A stretch of 64,000 bases of DNA from UBA4466 sp963925035 (GTDB taxonomy: Bacteria; Bacteroidota; Bacteroidia; Flavobacteriales_D; Crocinitomicaceae): NCBI GenBank assembly GCA_963925035.1, contig CAWUSK010000021.1, positions 1 to 64,000 of the forward strand, in the 5' to 3' direction. Below the pieces are notes generated by a model that was not told the origin of the DNA, did not search any database, and saw only the letters and a program-made list of their open reading frames with translations. Numbering within the stretch: the first letter of the stretch is position 1; each line of letters begins with the position of its first letter. Below are positions 17,308 to 26,792 of this stretch, piece by piece. A program made the translations under genes and the position numbers.

Positions 17308-20115
17308 ATGATTTCATTAAAACACGATAAAAAATTATTTCTAATCGATGCCTATGCCTTGATTTTTAGAGCCTATTTTGCTTTTGCCAAGAACCCAAGA
17401 ATGAATTCTTTAGGAAAAAACACATCGGCTGCATTCGGCTTTACAAATGCGTTAATTGACATTATTAAAAATGAAAAACCAACGCATTTGGCAGTCGTTT
17501 TCGATCCCCCTGGTGGTTCAATATCACGAAGAGAGGAGTTTGAAGCATACAAAGCACACCGAGAAGAAACACCAGAAGGGATTGTTTCTATGATTGAACC
17601 AATCAAGGAAATAATTAGAGCTTTCAACATTCCAATTATTCAGGTCAATGGTTTTGAAGCGGATGATGTAATTGGTGCACTCGCAAAAAAAGCAGAGAAG
17701 AAAGGATACACAACATATATGATGACGCCTGATAAGGATTTTGCGCAATTGGTGAGTGAAAATATTTTTATGTTCCGACCAGGAAGAGGTGGAGATCCTG
17801 CCCAAATTTGGGGTGTAAAAGAAGTTTGCGAAAAGTTTGATTTAGACCGCGTTGAACAAGTCATTGACATGTTAGGTTTACAAGGCGATGTCGCGGATAA
17901 TATTCCTGGAATTCCTGGAATTGGACCAAAAACAGCTTCAAAATTGTTAAAACTATACGATTCATTAGAAGGAATTATTGAACATGCCCACGAATTAAAA
18001 GGAAAGCAGCGAGAAAACATTGAAAACTTTGCAGAACAAGGATTAATGTCAAAGTCTTTAGCGACAATTATTTTAGATATTGACGTTGAGCTAGATGAAG
18101 AAAATTTAATCATGTGCGATAGTAATCCTGACAAAATCAGGGAGATTTTTACGCAATTGGAATTCAGAAATTTAGCACGAAGAGTTTTAGGAGAAGAGAT
18201 TGTTGTTTCTCAAACATCCACACTGACAAGTAACGGACAAATGGATTTGTTCAGTGCGCAAAGCGAAGTATTAGAGCAAACTCCGACTGAAACAGCAGAA
18301 TATAAAACAATAGCGTCTGAAAAATCGAGTTATCATTTAATCACAAGTCCAGAAGAAAGGAAAGAACTGTTGGAGATATTGATGAAGCAAACATCCGTTT
18401 GTTTTGATACGGAAACCGACCGACTTGATGCGCTACATGCCAACATCTGTGGAATGTCTTTTAGCTTTAAAGAGAAGGAAGCTTTCTATGTTGCTACGCC
18501 CAAGAACTTTGAAGATGCAAAGAAAATAGTGGAAGAATTCCGACCGTTTTTTGAGTCAACGACGATTGAAAAAATTGCACACAACATCAAATATGATATG
18601 AAAGTCATTAATCGTTATGGTGTTGAAGTTTGTGCGCCAACGTTTGATACAATGATTGCGCACTACTTGATCAATGCTGACTCCAAACAAAGCATGGATT
18701 TTCTAGCTGAATTTTACCTCAATTATAAACCTGTTTCAATTGAAACATTGATAGGGAAAAAGGGGAAAAATCAAAAGAGCATGGCGGATTTAGATCCTGC
18801 AGAAATTACTGATTACGCGTGCGAAGATGCGGATATTACGTTTCAGTTGAAGCAGATTTTTGAGCCTGAAATACAAAAGGAACACTTGAAAAAATTGTTC
18901 TTCGAAATGGAAATGCCACTAGTTGCAGTATTGAAAGATATGGAACAAGAAGGTATTACAATTGATTCAAAAGGATTGTTGAGATACTCTGAAGAACTTG
19001 GGAAAACATTGGATGAATTGGAAGTATCAATAACCAATGAAGCTGGAATGGAATTCAACATTGACTCTCCAAAACAATTGGGAGATGTTCTTTTTGAGCA
19101 TTTAAAGATAACGAGTAAAGCAAAAAAGACGAAAACAGGACAATATGCAACTGGTGAGGACATTCTCCAAAAATTAGTTCATGTTCACCCAATTATTCCA
19201 ATGATTTTGGATTACCGTCAATTGCGTAAATTGAAAAACACGTATGTAGATCCACTTCCAGCATTAGTGGATGAGGTAGATGGACGAATTCACACGAATT
19301 ACATGCAAGCGGTTGCTGCTACAGGACGATTGAGTTCGAATAACCCAAACCTTCAAAACATTCCAATACGTTCAGAGAAAGGGAAGGAAATTCGTAAGTC
19401 ATTTATTGCAAGAGGAAAAGGATTTAAGTTAATGGCAGCGGATTACTCTCAAATTGAGCTGCGTATTATTGCTGCTTTAAGCGAAGACGAAAACATGATT
19501 AACGCGTTTAAAAGTGGTCAAGATATTCACGCTACAACAGCGGCAAAAGTGTTCAATGTTCCGTTAGAGGAAGTTACGCGAGATCAACGAAGTTCGGCGA
19601 AAGCAGTCAATTTTGGAATTATTTACGGTCAATCGGCGTTTGGATTGGCGCAAAACCTGAATATTTCAAGAACCGAGGCGAAACAAATTATTGACAGTTA
19701 CTTTGCTCAATATCCAACAATTAAAGGCTATATGGACGGAGCTGTTGCGGATGCACGAGAAAATGGATATGTTGAAACGATCATGCAACGACGTCGTTAT
19801 TTGGCGGATATTAATTCAGCGAATGCGATTGTACGAGGATTTGCTGAACGAAATGCAGTCAATGCTCCTATTCAGGGTTCTGCAGCCGACGTGATTAAAT
19901 TAGCGATGATACGTGTGCACAAAGCGATGAATGCAGGGCCAATGAAATCGAAGATGTTACTTCAAGTGCATGATGAATTGGTGTTTGATGTTCACGAAAG
20001 TGAAATTGATGCAATGAAAGAACTGGTAAAACGTGAAATGGAAGCTGCAGTCCAATTGGTTGTTCCGATGGAAGTGGAAATTGAGGTTGGAGAAAATTGG
20101 TTAGACGCACATTAG
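17308..20115 (+). CDS. polA: DNA polymerase I
   Basis: A family A DNA polymerase of 935 residues with all three domains. The 5'-3' exonuclease (about 1-290) has FLIDAYALIFRAYFAF, EADDVIGALAKKA and the H3TH segment GIPGIGPKTASKLL. The 3'-5' proofreading domain retains Asp367 and Glu369 in CFDTETD, so it looks active. The polymerase domain has motif A at Asp712 (ADYSQIELR), motif B in RSSAKAVNFGIIYGQSAFGL, and motif C at Asp889 (QVHDELVFD). It fills gaps in repair and removes RNA primers. It starts 34 bases after cysS on the same strand. Confidence 0.98.
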   Translation: MISLKHDKKLFLIDAYALIFRAYFAFAKNPRMNSLGKNTSAAFGFTNALIDIIKNEKPTHLAVVFDPPGGSISRREEFEAYKAHREETPEGIVSMIEPIKEIIRAFNIPIIQVNGFEADDVIGALAKKAEKKGYTTYMMTPDKDFAQLVSENIFMFRPGRGGDPAQIWGVKEVCEKFDLDRVEQVIDMLGLQGDVADNIPGIPGIGPKTASKLLKLYDSLEGIIEHAHELKGKQRENIENFAEQGLMSKSLATIILDIDVELDEENLIMCDSNPDKIREIFTQLEFRNLARRVLGEEIVVSQTSTLTSNGQMDLFSAQSEVLEQTPTETAEYKTIASEKSSYHLITSPEERKELLEILMKQTSVCFDTETDRLDALHANICGMSFSFKEKEAFYVATPKNFEDAKKIVEEFRPFFESTTIEKIAHNIKYDMKVINRYGVEVCAPTFDTMIAHYLINADSKQSMDFLAEFYLNYKPVSIETLIGKKGKNQKSMADLDPAEITDYACEDADITFQLKQIFEPEIQKEHLKKLFFEMEMPLVAVLKDMEQEGITIDSKGLLRYSEELGKTLDELEVSITNEAGMEFNIDSPKQLGDVLFEHLKITSKAKKTKTGQYATGEDILQKLVHVHPIIPMILDYRQLRKLKNTYVDPLPALVDEVDGRIHTNYMQAVAATGRLSSNNPNLQNIPIRSEKGKEIRKSFIARGKGFKLMAADYSQIELRIIAALSEDENMINAFKSGQDIHATTAAKVFNVPLEEVTRDQRSSAKAVNFGIIYGQSAFGLAQNLNISRTEAKQIIDSYFAQYPTIKGYMDGAVADARENGYVETIMQRRRYLADINSANAIVRGFAERNAVNAPIQGSAADVIKLAMIRVHKAMNAGPMKSKMLLQVHDELVFDVHESEIDAMKELVKREMEAAVQLVVPMEVEIEVGENWLDAH

Positions 20116-20133
20116 CGCCTAACCAAATTTAAT

Positions 20134-20661
20134 TTATTTTTTTTGAGGCTCAACTTCTGGCTCAGAAATCATTTTCCATTTTTCAGAAGTCAATAAGTCG
20201 TCAAATAGTTTTTCAAAGGCCAAGATTTCGTTCGGATAGTTAACTCTGCGTCGAATTGACTTACGCACATCATTTATTACAATTGACGTGCTAGTTGCAG
20301 GTAAATCAGTGATATTCGTATTGTCGTAAACATCGTCCATTTTCATATACCCTATGCTTGTGGCTTTTTCAATAAATGCGCGCATTTTCGCTCTTGCAAT
20401 GGTAGTTGTGTGTTCACCTAACAAGTCAATAAAGCGGCCTCCAGAAAGCTCAACAAATCCAGAGTTATAGATTTTCATTTCATAGGTTGGACATGTTCCG
20501 TAACAAGGGCTGCGACGAATATAGGCGAACAATGAATCTCCTTTTTCAAGATTTTTGAATTCCGTATTGTCAGATGATGCTGCGCTGTGACTTCCTTCTT
20601 TCGAACTTGCACAGGAAATTAGCAGAAAAGAAAAAAGAAGTGTGGAGAGTATGTATTTCAT
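20134..20661 (-). CDS. DUF6438-type lipoprotein
   Basis: A 175-residue lipoprotein: signal peptide MKYILSTLLFSFLLISC with Cys17. The mature domain carries the Cys-containing signature RRSPCYGTCPTYEMKIY, followed by strands (GFVELSGGRF) and a C-terminal helical segment. This matches the DUF6438 family, secreted or lipid-anchored proteins of unknown function common in Bacteroidota. The two conserved Cys of PCYGTCP may form a disulfide or bind a ligand. It converges on polA with an 18-base gap. Confidence 0.8.
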   Translation of the reverse strand: MKYILSTLLFSFLLISCASSKEGSHSAASSDNTEFKNLEKGDSLFAYIRRSPCYGTCPTYEMKIYNSGFVELSGGRFIDLLGEHTTTIARAKMRAFIEKATSIGYMKMDDVYDNTNITDLPATSTSIVINDVRKSIRRRVNYPNEILAFEKLFDDLLTSEKWKMISEPEVEPQKK

Positions 20662-20713
20662 GGTTTTCGTTTTTATAAAGTTAGAATTTAATTAATGAAT
20701 CAAAACAAAAAAC

Positions 20714-20742
20714 TTGCCAGAAGAGCATCTTTTGTATATTTG
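20714..20742 (+). promoter_or_regulatory. Candidate promoter of the AlgI/AlgJ-type operon
   Basis: TTG (20714-20716) is followed 18 bases later by TATATTTG (20735-20742), a full match to the Bacteroidota TAnnTTTG -7 element. It lies 48 bases before the MBOAT start codon. Confidence 0.55.
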
Positions 20743-20790
20743 AATCTCTGAATTAGTCAAAAAAGGAATTGAAAATGAACATCCATAGCT

Positions 20791-22190
20791 ATGCTCTTTA
20801 GTAGTCTCGTTTTTATATTCTATTTTCTACCGGCAATTTTACTCGCTTATTATTTAGCTCCAAAAAGTTGGAAGAATTATATCCTCCTCTTATTTAGTTT
20901 GGTGTTTTACGCTTGGGGAGGCGTTAGTTATTCTGCCGTTTTTGTTGTCTCAGTGGTGTTGAATTACTTTTTCGCTCGAGGAATTTCGAATTCAAAAAGG
21001 AGAAGTAAAGCATGGTTGCGCGGAGGAATTGTTTTCAATATCACCTTACTTTTCTCCTTTAAATACCTCGTGTTTTTAATAGAAAACATCAAAGCAGTAA
21101 GTTCGTTTTTTGAGTACGATATTATCCTATTCGACAACTTGAAAATTCTTCTTCCTTTAGGAATTTCCTTTTATACGTTTCAGCAAATGTCAATGTTATG
21201 GGACATTTATAGAACGGAAGAAAAATCAAAGATTAAATTTTCAGAAACGGCTTTGTACATTGGTTTTTTTCCTCAATTAGTTGCGGGGCCAATTGTGAGG
21301 TACAATGATATTATACACCAAATAAGAACTAGAAAAGAAACGATTTCATTGTTCAACTCTGGAATTGAAAGGTTTATTATTGGTCTTTTCAAAAAAGTAA
21401 TTGTTGCAAATGCTTGTGGCTTGCTAATTGACACCATTCTTAAAAATGATGTTGAGATACTGAGCACTTCTGCTGCCTGGTTGGGAATAGGAGCTTACGC
21501 TTTTCAAATTTATTTCGATTTTTCCGGATATTCAGATATGGCAATCGGTTTAGGAAGAATGTTTGGTTTTGAAATCCTAGAGAACTTTAATTTCCCTTAC
21601 ATTTCTAAAAACATCAGAGAGTTCTGGAGAAGGTGGCACATTTCACTTTCAACGTGGTTTAGAGACTATGTTTACATTCCTCTAGGCGGTAATAAATCGT
21701 CAGTAAATAAAACCTATCGAAATTTATTGTATTTCTACTTACTGGATTTTGGCATGGCGCCACTTGGAGTTTTGTTTTTTGGGGAGTTTTCCACGGCCTT
21801 TTTATTATCATAGAACGCTTAGGTTTTTCAAAAATTTTGGACAAATTGCCTTCGGTTGTTTCTTGGACTTATACCTTTTTGATCGTCCTTGTCGGTTGGG
21901 TGTTTTTTAGAATTGAAGATTTTAATAAGGCGTTAAGCTTCGTCGGTGTGATGTTCGACTTTTCAAATAGAGACGGAATAAGTGGATTTAACTTTTTAAA
22001 TGCTGAAAACAGCTCAGTCTTGATCTTAGCAGCAATCATGAGTGCTCCGATTTTAGCAAGATTCAAGGAAAACAAATTGAGCAGTTCAGTGTTGTTTATT
22101 AAGAATATCGGTTTGATTTTGATGTTTCTCTATGTGGTGATGGCGATTAATTTTGGTTCTTATAATCCATTTATTTATTTCAAATTTTGA
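20791..22190 (+). pseudogene. MBOAT O-acyltransferase (AlgI-like), frameshifted
   Basis: A polytopic MBOAT-family acyltransferase of the AlgI/DltB type. It starts MLFSSLVFIFYFLPAILLAY and contains LPLGISFYTFQQMS, FFPQLVAGPIVRY and FWRRWHISLSTWFRDYVYIPLGG. The first frame ends at 21813 after a 340-residue product whose tail is nonsense. A base is missing near 21739-21743. From 21744 the next frame reads GFWHGATWSFVFWGVFHGL and continues to 22190, giving about 466 residues in all. The break falls in the TGFWHGA motif that holds the presumed catalytic His. The enzyme would move acetyl groups across the membrane to an extracellular polymer. Either a real recent inactivation or a sequencing error. 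Confidence 0.85.
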
Positions 22191-22195
22191 CGAAG

Positions 22196-23302
22196 ATGAT
22201 TAAATATCAATTGATTGTGCTATTCCTTGGGATAATGATTTTGCCGTTCGTTAATGATGGAATTGGTTTAACAGAATTTAAACGAAAAAAGGAAAATAGA
22301 CGCTTCAAAGATTCCCTGGAAATCAACTTTTCTCGATTAGACAATTTTCCTGGAGACGCGGAAGAATATATCGACGATAACTTTTCCTTTCGAGAACCAT
22401 TATTAAAATCGTTTTCCAGAATTAAGTATTATGGTTACGGAGTTTCCCCAAAACCTGAACATACGATAATAGGAGATGATGGATGGTTGTTTATGGATAA
22501 GTTTGAGATCTCGTGCTTTACCGGAAGAGAAAACTTTGACAAACAACAATTGAATACCTTGCGACGACTTTGGGAAGGAAGACAACAGTTTTTTATAGAG
22601 AAGAAGGTCAAATCTTATTGGTTAATTGCCCCAATTAAGCATTCTGTTTACTTTGATAAAATACCGTTCAAGTATTTGAAATCTACTGAAATAACGCGTA
22701 CGGAGCAATTGAAAAAAGCAATCAACCAAAGCAATCCTGGATTTATTGTTAACCCTGTTCCTGAATTAATCAAAGCATCTGAATCAGAGAAGGTTTTCTA
22801 TAAAATGGACAACCATTGGAACTACAGGGCTGGGCTTATTGCAACGAAATTATTAATGAAACGTTTGTCCAAAGACTTTTCACAACTGAAAGTTTATTTG
22901 AATGTTGAATGGAAAGACACAACTTTGAAAAAAGGAATTCATTACGATGTGTTAGGTTTGGAAGAATTGTCAGAGGAGGATTTTGTTCCTATAATTATTG
23001 GGAAAAATTCAGGAGAGGTTCAAAAATTCGGTTTGCATTCTCCAGATGGATTTCCCTATGGTTGGGATTATGAGCGTTATTTTAAAAACCCAAAAGCTGG
23101 AAACGATTTAAAAGTATTGGTTATTCGCGATTCTTTTGGAGAACAAATGATGCCTTTTGTTGCTGAGGCATTCAGTGAAACCTTGTTTATTTTTGACAAT
23201 TGGAAGTACGGATTAAATGAAGACATCATTGAGTTCTTCAAACCAGACATTATCATTTACATTACGCTTGAAACAATAGTGAATAATCTATTGCAGGAAT
23301 AG
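22196..23302 (+). CDS. AlgJ/AlgX-like SGNH-type acetyltransferase partner
   Basis: A 368-residue protein from ATG 22196; a TTG three codons earlier (22187) is also possible. An N-terminal membrane anchor or signal (about 3-23) is followed by an SGNH-hydrolase-like domain of the AlgJ/AlgX family. It has DDGWLFMDK, then the DxxH-type motif KMDNHWNYRAG, and the Ser-containing IRDSFGEQMMPF. Such proteins take acyl groups delivered by the AlgI-like MBOAT partner and attach them to exopolysaccharide on the outer face. It overlaps or abuts the MBOAT gene, so they form one operon. The polymer acted on is not known, and no polysaccharide synthesis genes are nearby. Confidence 0.85.
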   Translation: MIKYQLIVLFLGIMILPFVNDGIGLTEFKRKKENRRFKDSLEINFSRLDNFPGDAEEYIDDNFSFREPLLKSFSRIKYYGYGVSPKPEHTIIGDDGWLFMDKFEISCFTGRENFDKQQLNTLRRLWEGRQQFFIEKKVKSYWLIAPIKHSVYFDKIPFKYLKSTEITRTEQLKKAINQSNPGFIVNPVPELIKASESEKVFYKMDNHWNYRAGLIATKLLMKRLSKDFSQLKVYLNVEWKDTTLKKGIHYDVLGLEELSEEDFVPIIIGKNSGEVQKFGLHSPDGFPYGWDYERYFKNPKAGNDLKVLVIRDSFGEQMMPFVAEAFSETLFIFDNWKYGLNEDIIEFFKPDIIIYITLETIVNNLLQE

Positions 23303-23304
23303 AA

Positions 23305-26300
23305 TTAGTTGAATTCAATCTTCCAGCCACTTCTTTTCAATACGTTTTGAAGTGTAACGAGTTCCTTAGCAGATGAAAGTTGATTTTGAATGGATTTAAA
23401 AATCAGCGTATTCCCTTTTTCAATCGGGTTTAATTGATATGGAAAATGATGATGTTCGCCTTCCGAATAAGTCTCGGAAAACTGAATCCATTGACGTAAT
23501 AAATTAACAGATTCATTGTCACTTAATTTAAAATCAGTTGATTTAATGGAGCAATAAAATGAAATTGTTTCTTTTGCTCGTGTTACTAAAACGTTCAATC
23601 TTTTTCGTCCATTTGCAGTATTCATTGGTCCAAAGCGATGATGCAATTCGTCGTTTTCATTTTTACTGAAACCAAAACTGATGAGTAAATGGTCACACTC
23701 ATCGCCTTGAACGTTTTCAAGCGCTTTAAAAAATGCCGTGTTATCATCAATTCTACTCGTCAGTTTATCTTGTGTTTTTGCGGATAAATTATTCCAAATG
23801 CAATTCAATTGCTCTTCAGAAAAGGCAACAATTCCAATCGTTTTTTTATCTCCTAATCGTGCTTCAATGGCTATAGCAATTTCTTTCGCTTCGACTTCAT
23901 TTTGACGTTGAATAAAAACTCCGGCCTCACAAAAGTAATGCTGAATTGGCTTTTCCGATTTAAACGAAGGATAAGCCTTCAATTGATCGTTGTAAATGTG
24001 TTTATTCGCAAATGCGATCAAATCCGGGTGATTGCTTCTGTAATGGTGTGACAATGGAACCTTTTGCAAATGATAGTTTGCTTGGTGCAATAAATCCATC
24101 GGCTCTTTTGTTCCGCTTTTAAAATATGAACTTGGACCCATTTGATGCTCATCCCCTGCAATAATAATTCGTTTACTTCGTTGAACTGCGCCAAGGGCAT
24201 TTTGTAGCGGAATTTGACTCGCTTCATCGAAGATTGCAACATCAAACAAACCGTCTTCCATTGGAAAACATTTTGCAAGTTGAGCGGGATTACTTAACCA
24301 AATTGGTTTTAACAATTGAATCCAAACGCGTGCTTCTGAGTTGTAAATTTCTCGCAGTGAAGGGTGACTTCGTGTTTTTGAAAACTCTTTTACCAAAATG
24401 GATTTCCCTTTTCGTAAGCGCGCTTTTAATACCTTTTCTTCTTCTGATAATTTCCTGGAAGAGGTAACTAACAATGTATGGTATTCTTGAAATTTTTTAC
24501 TGATTTTTTCTTCAATCATTTTAGAAAAAAGCCGCGCCTCATTTTCTTGAAGTGAAATAATCTCATCTATTTTTGACGTTAAATCGGACATGGCGAATTC
24601 CGCTAAATTTGTAAATCGATTTTTAAATTGTGAAAGATGACTTGCATAGATTTCTCGTTCGAAGGAATTGAAATCTGCATTGTGTTTCATTCCCGATAAC
24701 GCATTTTGAGAAAGCATTCTATACAGATTGTTGTTTGCTACGAGGTGCCCGAAAACAGCTTTTAATTGAATCAAATAAGCAGTGACATTTGAAGTTGTAT
24801 CTATGTTAAAGTAAGTGTTCAAATCGCGCTGAAGACTTTCTAGTAGATGATGAGACGCAGTGATTTTAGATCGTTTTTCTACTGGAATTGTTGCCAGTTC
24901 TTCCCATTCATTTGCAGAAATGGAATTGATTGTATTGAAAATTTGTTCAACGTCTATTTCCGGGCTATCAACATCTAATTCGCAAAATTCAATTGTTAAA
25001 TGCGTTAAGTTATTGATTTGTTGAATTTTACTCAAATGTGATTGGAGTTCTTCTTGCGCCTTTTCAAAGGGTAAATGCGTGATTTCATTCCAACGTTTTT
25101 TCGTTTTTATGCGTGAGAAAAAAGTAGAGTTTTTGAGTAAACCAATCAAAGCTTTTGTCTCTACCTCAGATGGAACAATTTTCCAATGCGTATTTTCTTT
25201 TTGAATTTGTTCGAGCTCTATTTTGGCGCGTGTATACTTTTTCCGAAGTTGAATAAACTTCTTTTGTTTTTTTGAATTGGGTTGAAAAAGAGCGCTGTAT
25301 TTCTTGTAATATTCGTTCTCAAAAATCTGACATTGAATGGCTTCTTTGGTCAGTTTTTGCAAATCAATCCATTCTGTTATTTCAAATCGGTCTTGTAACA
25401 ACTGCAAACTTTCTATCCAATTGTCAATCTTTTGATCCAACTCATTGAACGACGAACTGCTCAATGTTGAATGTTTTATATTTCCTAAAACGGGATGTAG
25501 TTTTTCGGAATAAACGGATTCAATTATTGACTTCATTTCCTTGAAATCGGCAATGGAATCTACATGACTATTGTAGGCAATTTTATCGAGTTTCATGGAT
25601 TGAGTCGTTTCGAAAAACTCAGAAAATGAAACACCTCCAATTAAGTCTTTTTGTCCAACTAGGTCCAATGTCATTTGTAGTTTAGCAATGTACTGTTCGG
25701 ACAATCGAATGTTTGTAGAATGCGTTGTGGTGAAATCTTCGAAATAATTCCAAGAAGTCTTTAACTCCGAAAAAAACGTGTGACTTAAATGGTCGGATGT
25801 AGCAATAAAACAAAGTTGGTCCAACTTAAAATCACCCAATTTTTTCTTAATTACATCGAGTGCTGATTTCTTTTCTGATACTACAATCGTAGTTTTATTT
25901 TGTGCGACTAATTTCCCAAGAATATTCGAGAGTACTTGCGACTTGCCTGTTCCTGGAGGACCTTGAACTACAATATCAGCTGTGTTGATCGAATCAAACA
26001 CTTTTTCGTGATCAATGTCTGCAAAGAATAAGTTGTCTGGAATAAGCTTGAGTTTAGCTATCAAATCCGCGCTGCCAAATCCCAAAAGGTTCTTTAAAGT
26101 CGACGAAGGTTCATTTAATTCAAGGATTTCATCTAGTTCTTTAATAATTTGATAGCGGTGATGATGAAAATTACCAATCACTTCTTTTTTTAGCTGTTGA
26201 ACGTCAAAGTCGTTTTGAAGTAGAAAAGCAGAAAGCTCAGTAAGCTCACTTGGAAGAGTAATCCCCAAGTTTTGCTCTATGTGAAAGATCAAAAATGGAT

Positions 26301-26724
26301 TGATAAATTGTTCTTCCTCAATTTTTGAAAAAGTAATTTGCTGTTTTTGCTTGTTGATTTTATATTCAAGCGGGAAAAGTGTAACTGGTGTAAGCACTTT
26401 CTTTTCACCCAGTTTAATTTCAACCACTTCACTGACAGAACACAAGGCATTGACGCCTGATTCTTTCTGCATCTTGATTGTTTCAGAAAGAATTCGTTGT
26501 GGAAAATCTACACGAGAAAACACAAAAATGCCCTCTACAAAAACCAAGTTTGGATTTGTTGGGTCAATGTTCACCAATACATCATTGGCATTGAATTGAG
26601 TGCTTTCAATGCGTAGGTTTTGAAGGATATTTTTTAAATCGTTGATCAAGAGGATAAATTTAGCAAGAAAAGCGAAGGGAATGAAGCTAGGTTCAATAAT
26701 TCGTGCGTAAGATTTGGAGCCCAA
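23305..26724 (-). CDS. Large superfamily 1 (UPF1-like) DNA/RNA helicase
   Basis: A 1139-residue SF1 helicase with AAA_11/AAA_12-type halves. Walker A GPPGTGKS is at 255-262. Motif II DEAS is at 833-836 in FDVAIFDEASQIP, followed by IIAGDEHQMGPSSYF (motif III), LSHHYRSNHPDLIAFAN (motif IV) and LNVLVTRAKETISFY (motif VI). About 570 residues, mostly helical and charged, separate motifs I and II. No nuclease motif was found. The first 25 residues look unnatural; a TTG start at 26649 (residue 26, before INDLKNILQNLRI) is a good alternative. It is close by 2 bases to the convergent AlgJ-like gene. Substrate and role (repair, RNA or defence) cannot be told. Confidence 0.85.
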   Translation of the reverse strand: MGSKSYARIIEPSFIPFAFLAKFILLINDLKNILQNLRIESTQFNANDVLVNIDPTNPNLVFVEGIFVFSRVDFPQRILSETIKMQKESGVNALCSVSEVVEIKLGEKKVLTPVTLFPLEYKINKQKQQITFSKIEEEQFINPFLIFHIEQNLGITLPSELTELSAFLLQNDFDVQQLKKEVIGNFHHHRYQIIKELDEILELNEPSSTLKNLLGFGSADLIAKLKLIPDNLFFADIDHEKVFDSINTADIVVQGPPGTGKSQVLSNILGKLVAQNKTTIVVSEKKSALDVIKKKLGDFKLDQLCFIATSDHLSHTFFSELKTSWNYFEDFTTTHSTNIRLSEQYIAKLQMTLDLVGQKDLIGGVSFSEFFETTQSMKLDKIAYNSHVDSIADFKEMKSIIESVYSEKLHPVLGNIKHSTLSSSSFNELDQKIDNWIESLQLLQDRFEITEWIDLQKLTKEAIQCQIFENEYYKKYSALFQPNSKKQKKFIQLRKKYTRAKIELEQIQKENTHWKIVPSEVETKALIGLLKNSTFFSRIKTKKRWNEITHLPFEKAQEELQSHLSKIQQINNLTHLTIEFCELDVDSPEIDVEQIFNTINSISANEWEELATIPVEKRSKITASHHLLESLQRDLNTYFNIDTTSNVTAYLIQLKAVFGHLVANNNLYRMLSQNALSGMKHNADFNSFEREIYASHLSQFKNRFTNLAEFAMSDLTSKIDEIISLQENEARLFSKMIEEKISKKFQEYHTLLVTSSRKLSEEEKVLKARLRKGKSILVKEFSKTRSHPSLREIYNSEARVWIQLLKPIWLSNPAQLAKCFPMEDGLFDVAIFDEASQIPLQNALGAVQRSKRIIIAGDEHQMGPSSYFKSGTKEPMDLLHQANYHLQKVPLSHHYRSNHPDLIAFANKHIYNDQLKAYPSFKSEKPIQHYFCEAGVFIQRQNEVEAKEIAIAIEARLGDKKTIGIVAFSEEQLNCIWNNLSAKTQDKLTSRIDDNTAFFKALENVQGDECDHLLISFGFSKNENDELHHRFGPMNTANGRKRLNVLVTRAKETISFYCSIKSTDFKLSDNESVNLLRQWIQFSETYSEGEHHHFPYQLNPIEKGNTLIFKSIQNQLSSAKELVTLQNVLKRSGWKIEFN

Positions 26725-26751
26725 TAAAACAAAATCTCACAATTTGTTTAG

Positions 26752-26759
26752 TACATTTG
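26752..26759 (+). promoter_or_regulatory. Candidate -7 element upstream of the transsulfuration gene
   Basis: TACATTTG matches TAnnTTTG and lies 33 bases before the start codon. A -33 element at the right distance is not clear. Confidence 0.4.
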
Positions 26760-26792
26760 CTTTGCACATAAATTAATAGCAGCGAGATTAAT

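Noticed and set aside
20791..22190. Programmed ribosomal frameshift in the MBOAT gene
   Set aside because: No slippery heptamer or downstream structure is visible at the break, and MBOAT genes are not known to use one; loss of one base is simpler.
26300..26599. ORF antisense to the SF1 helicase
   Set aside because: Lies opposite conserved helicase codons and has Ser/Thr/Phe-rich shadow composition; no promoter or start context.
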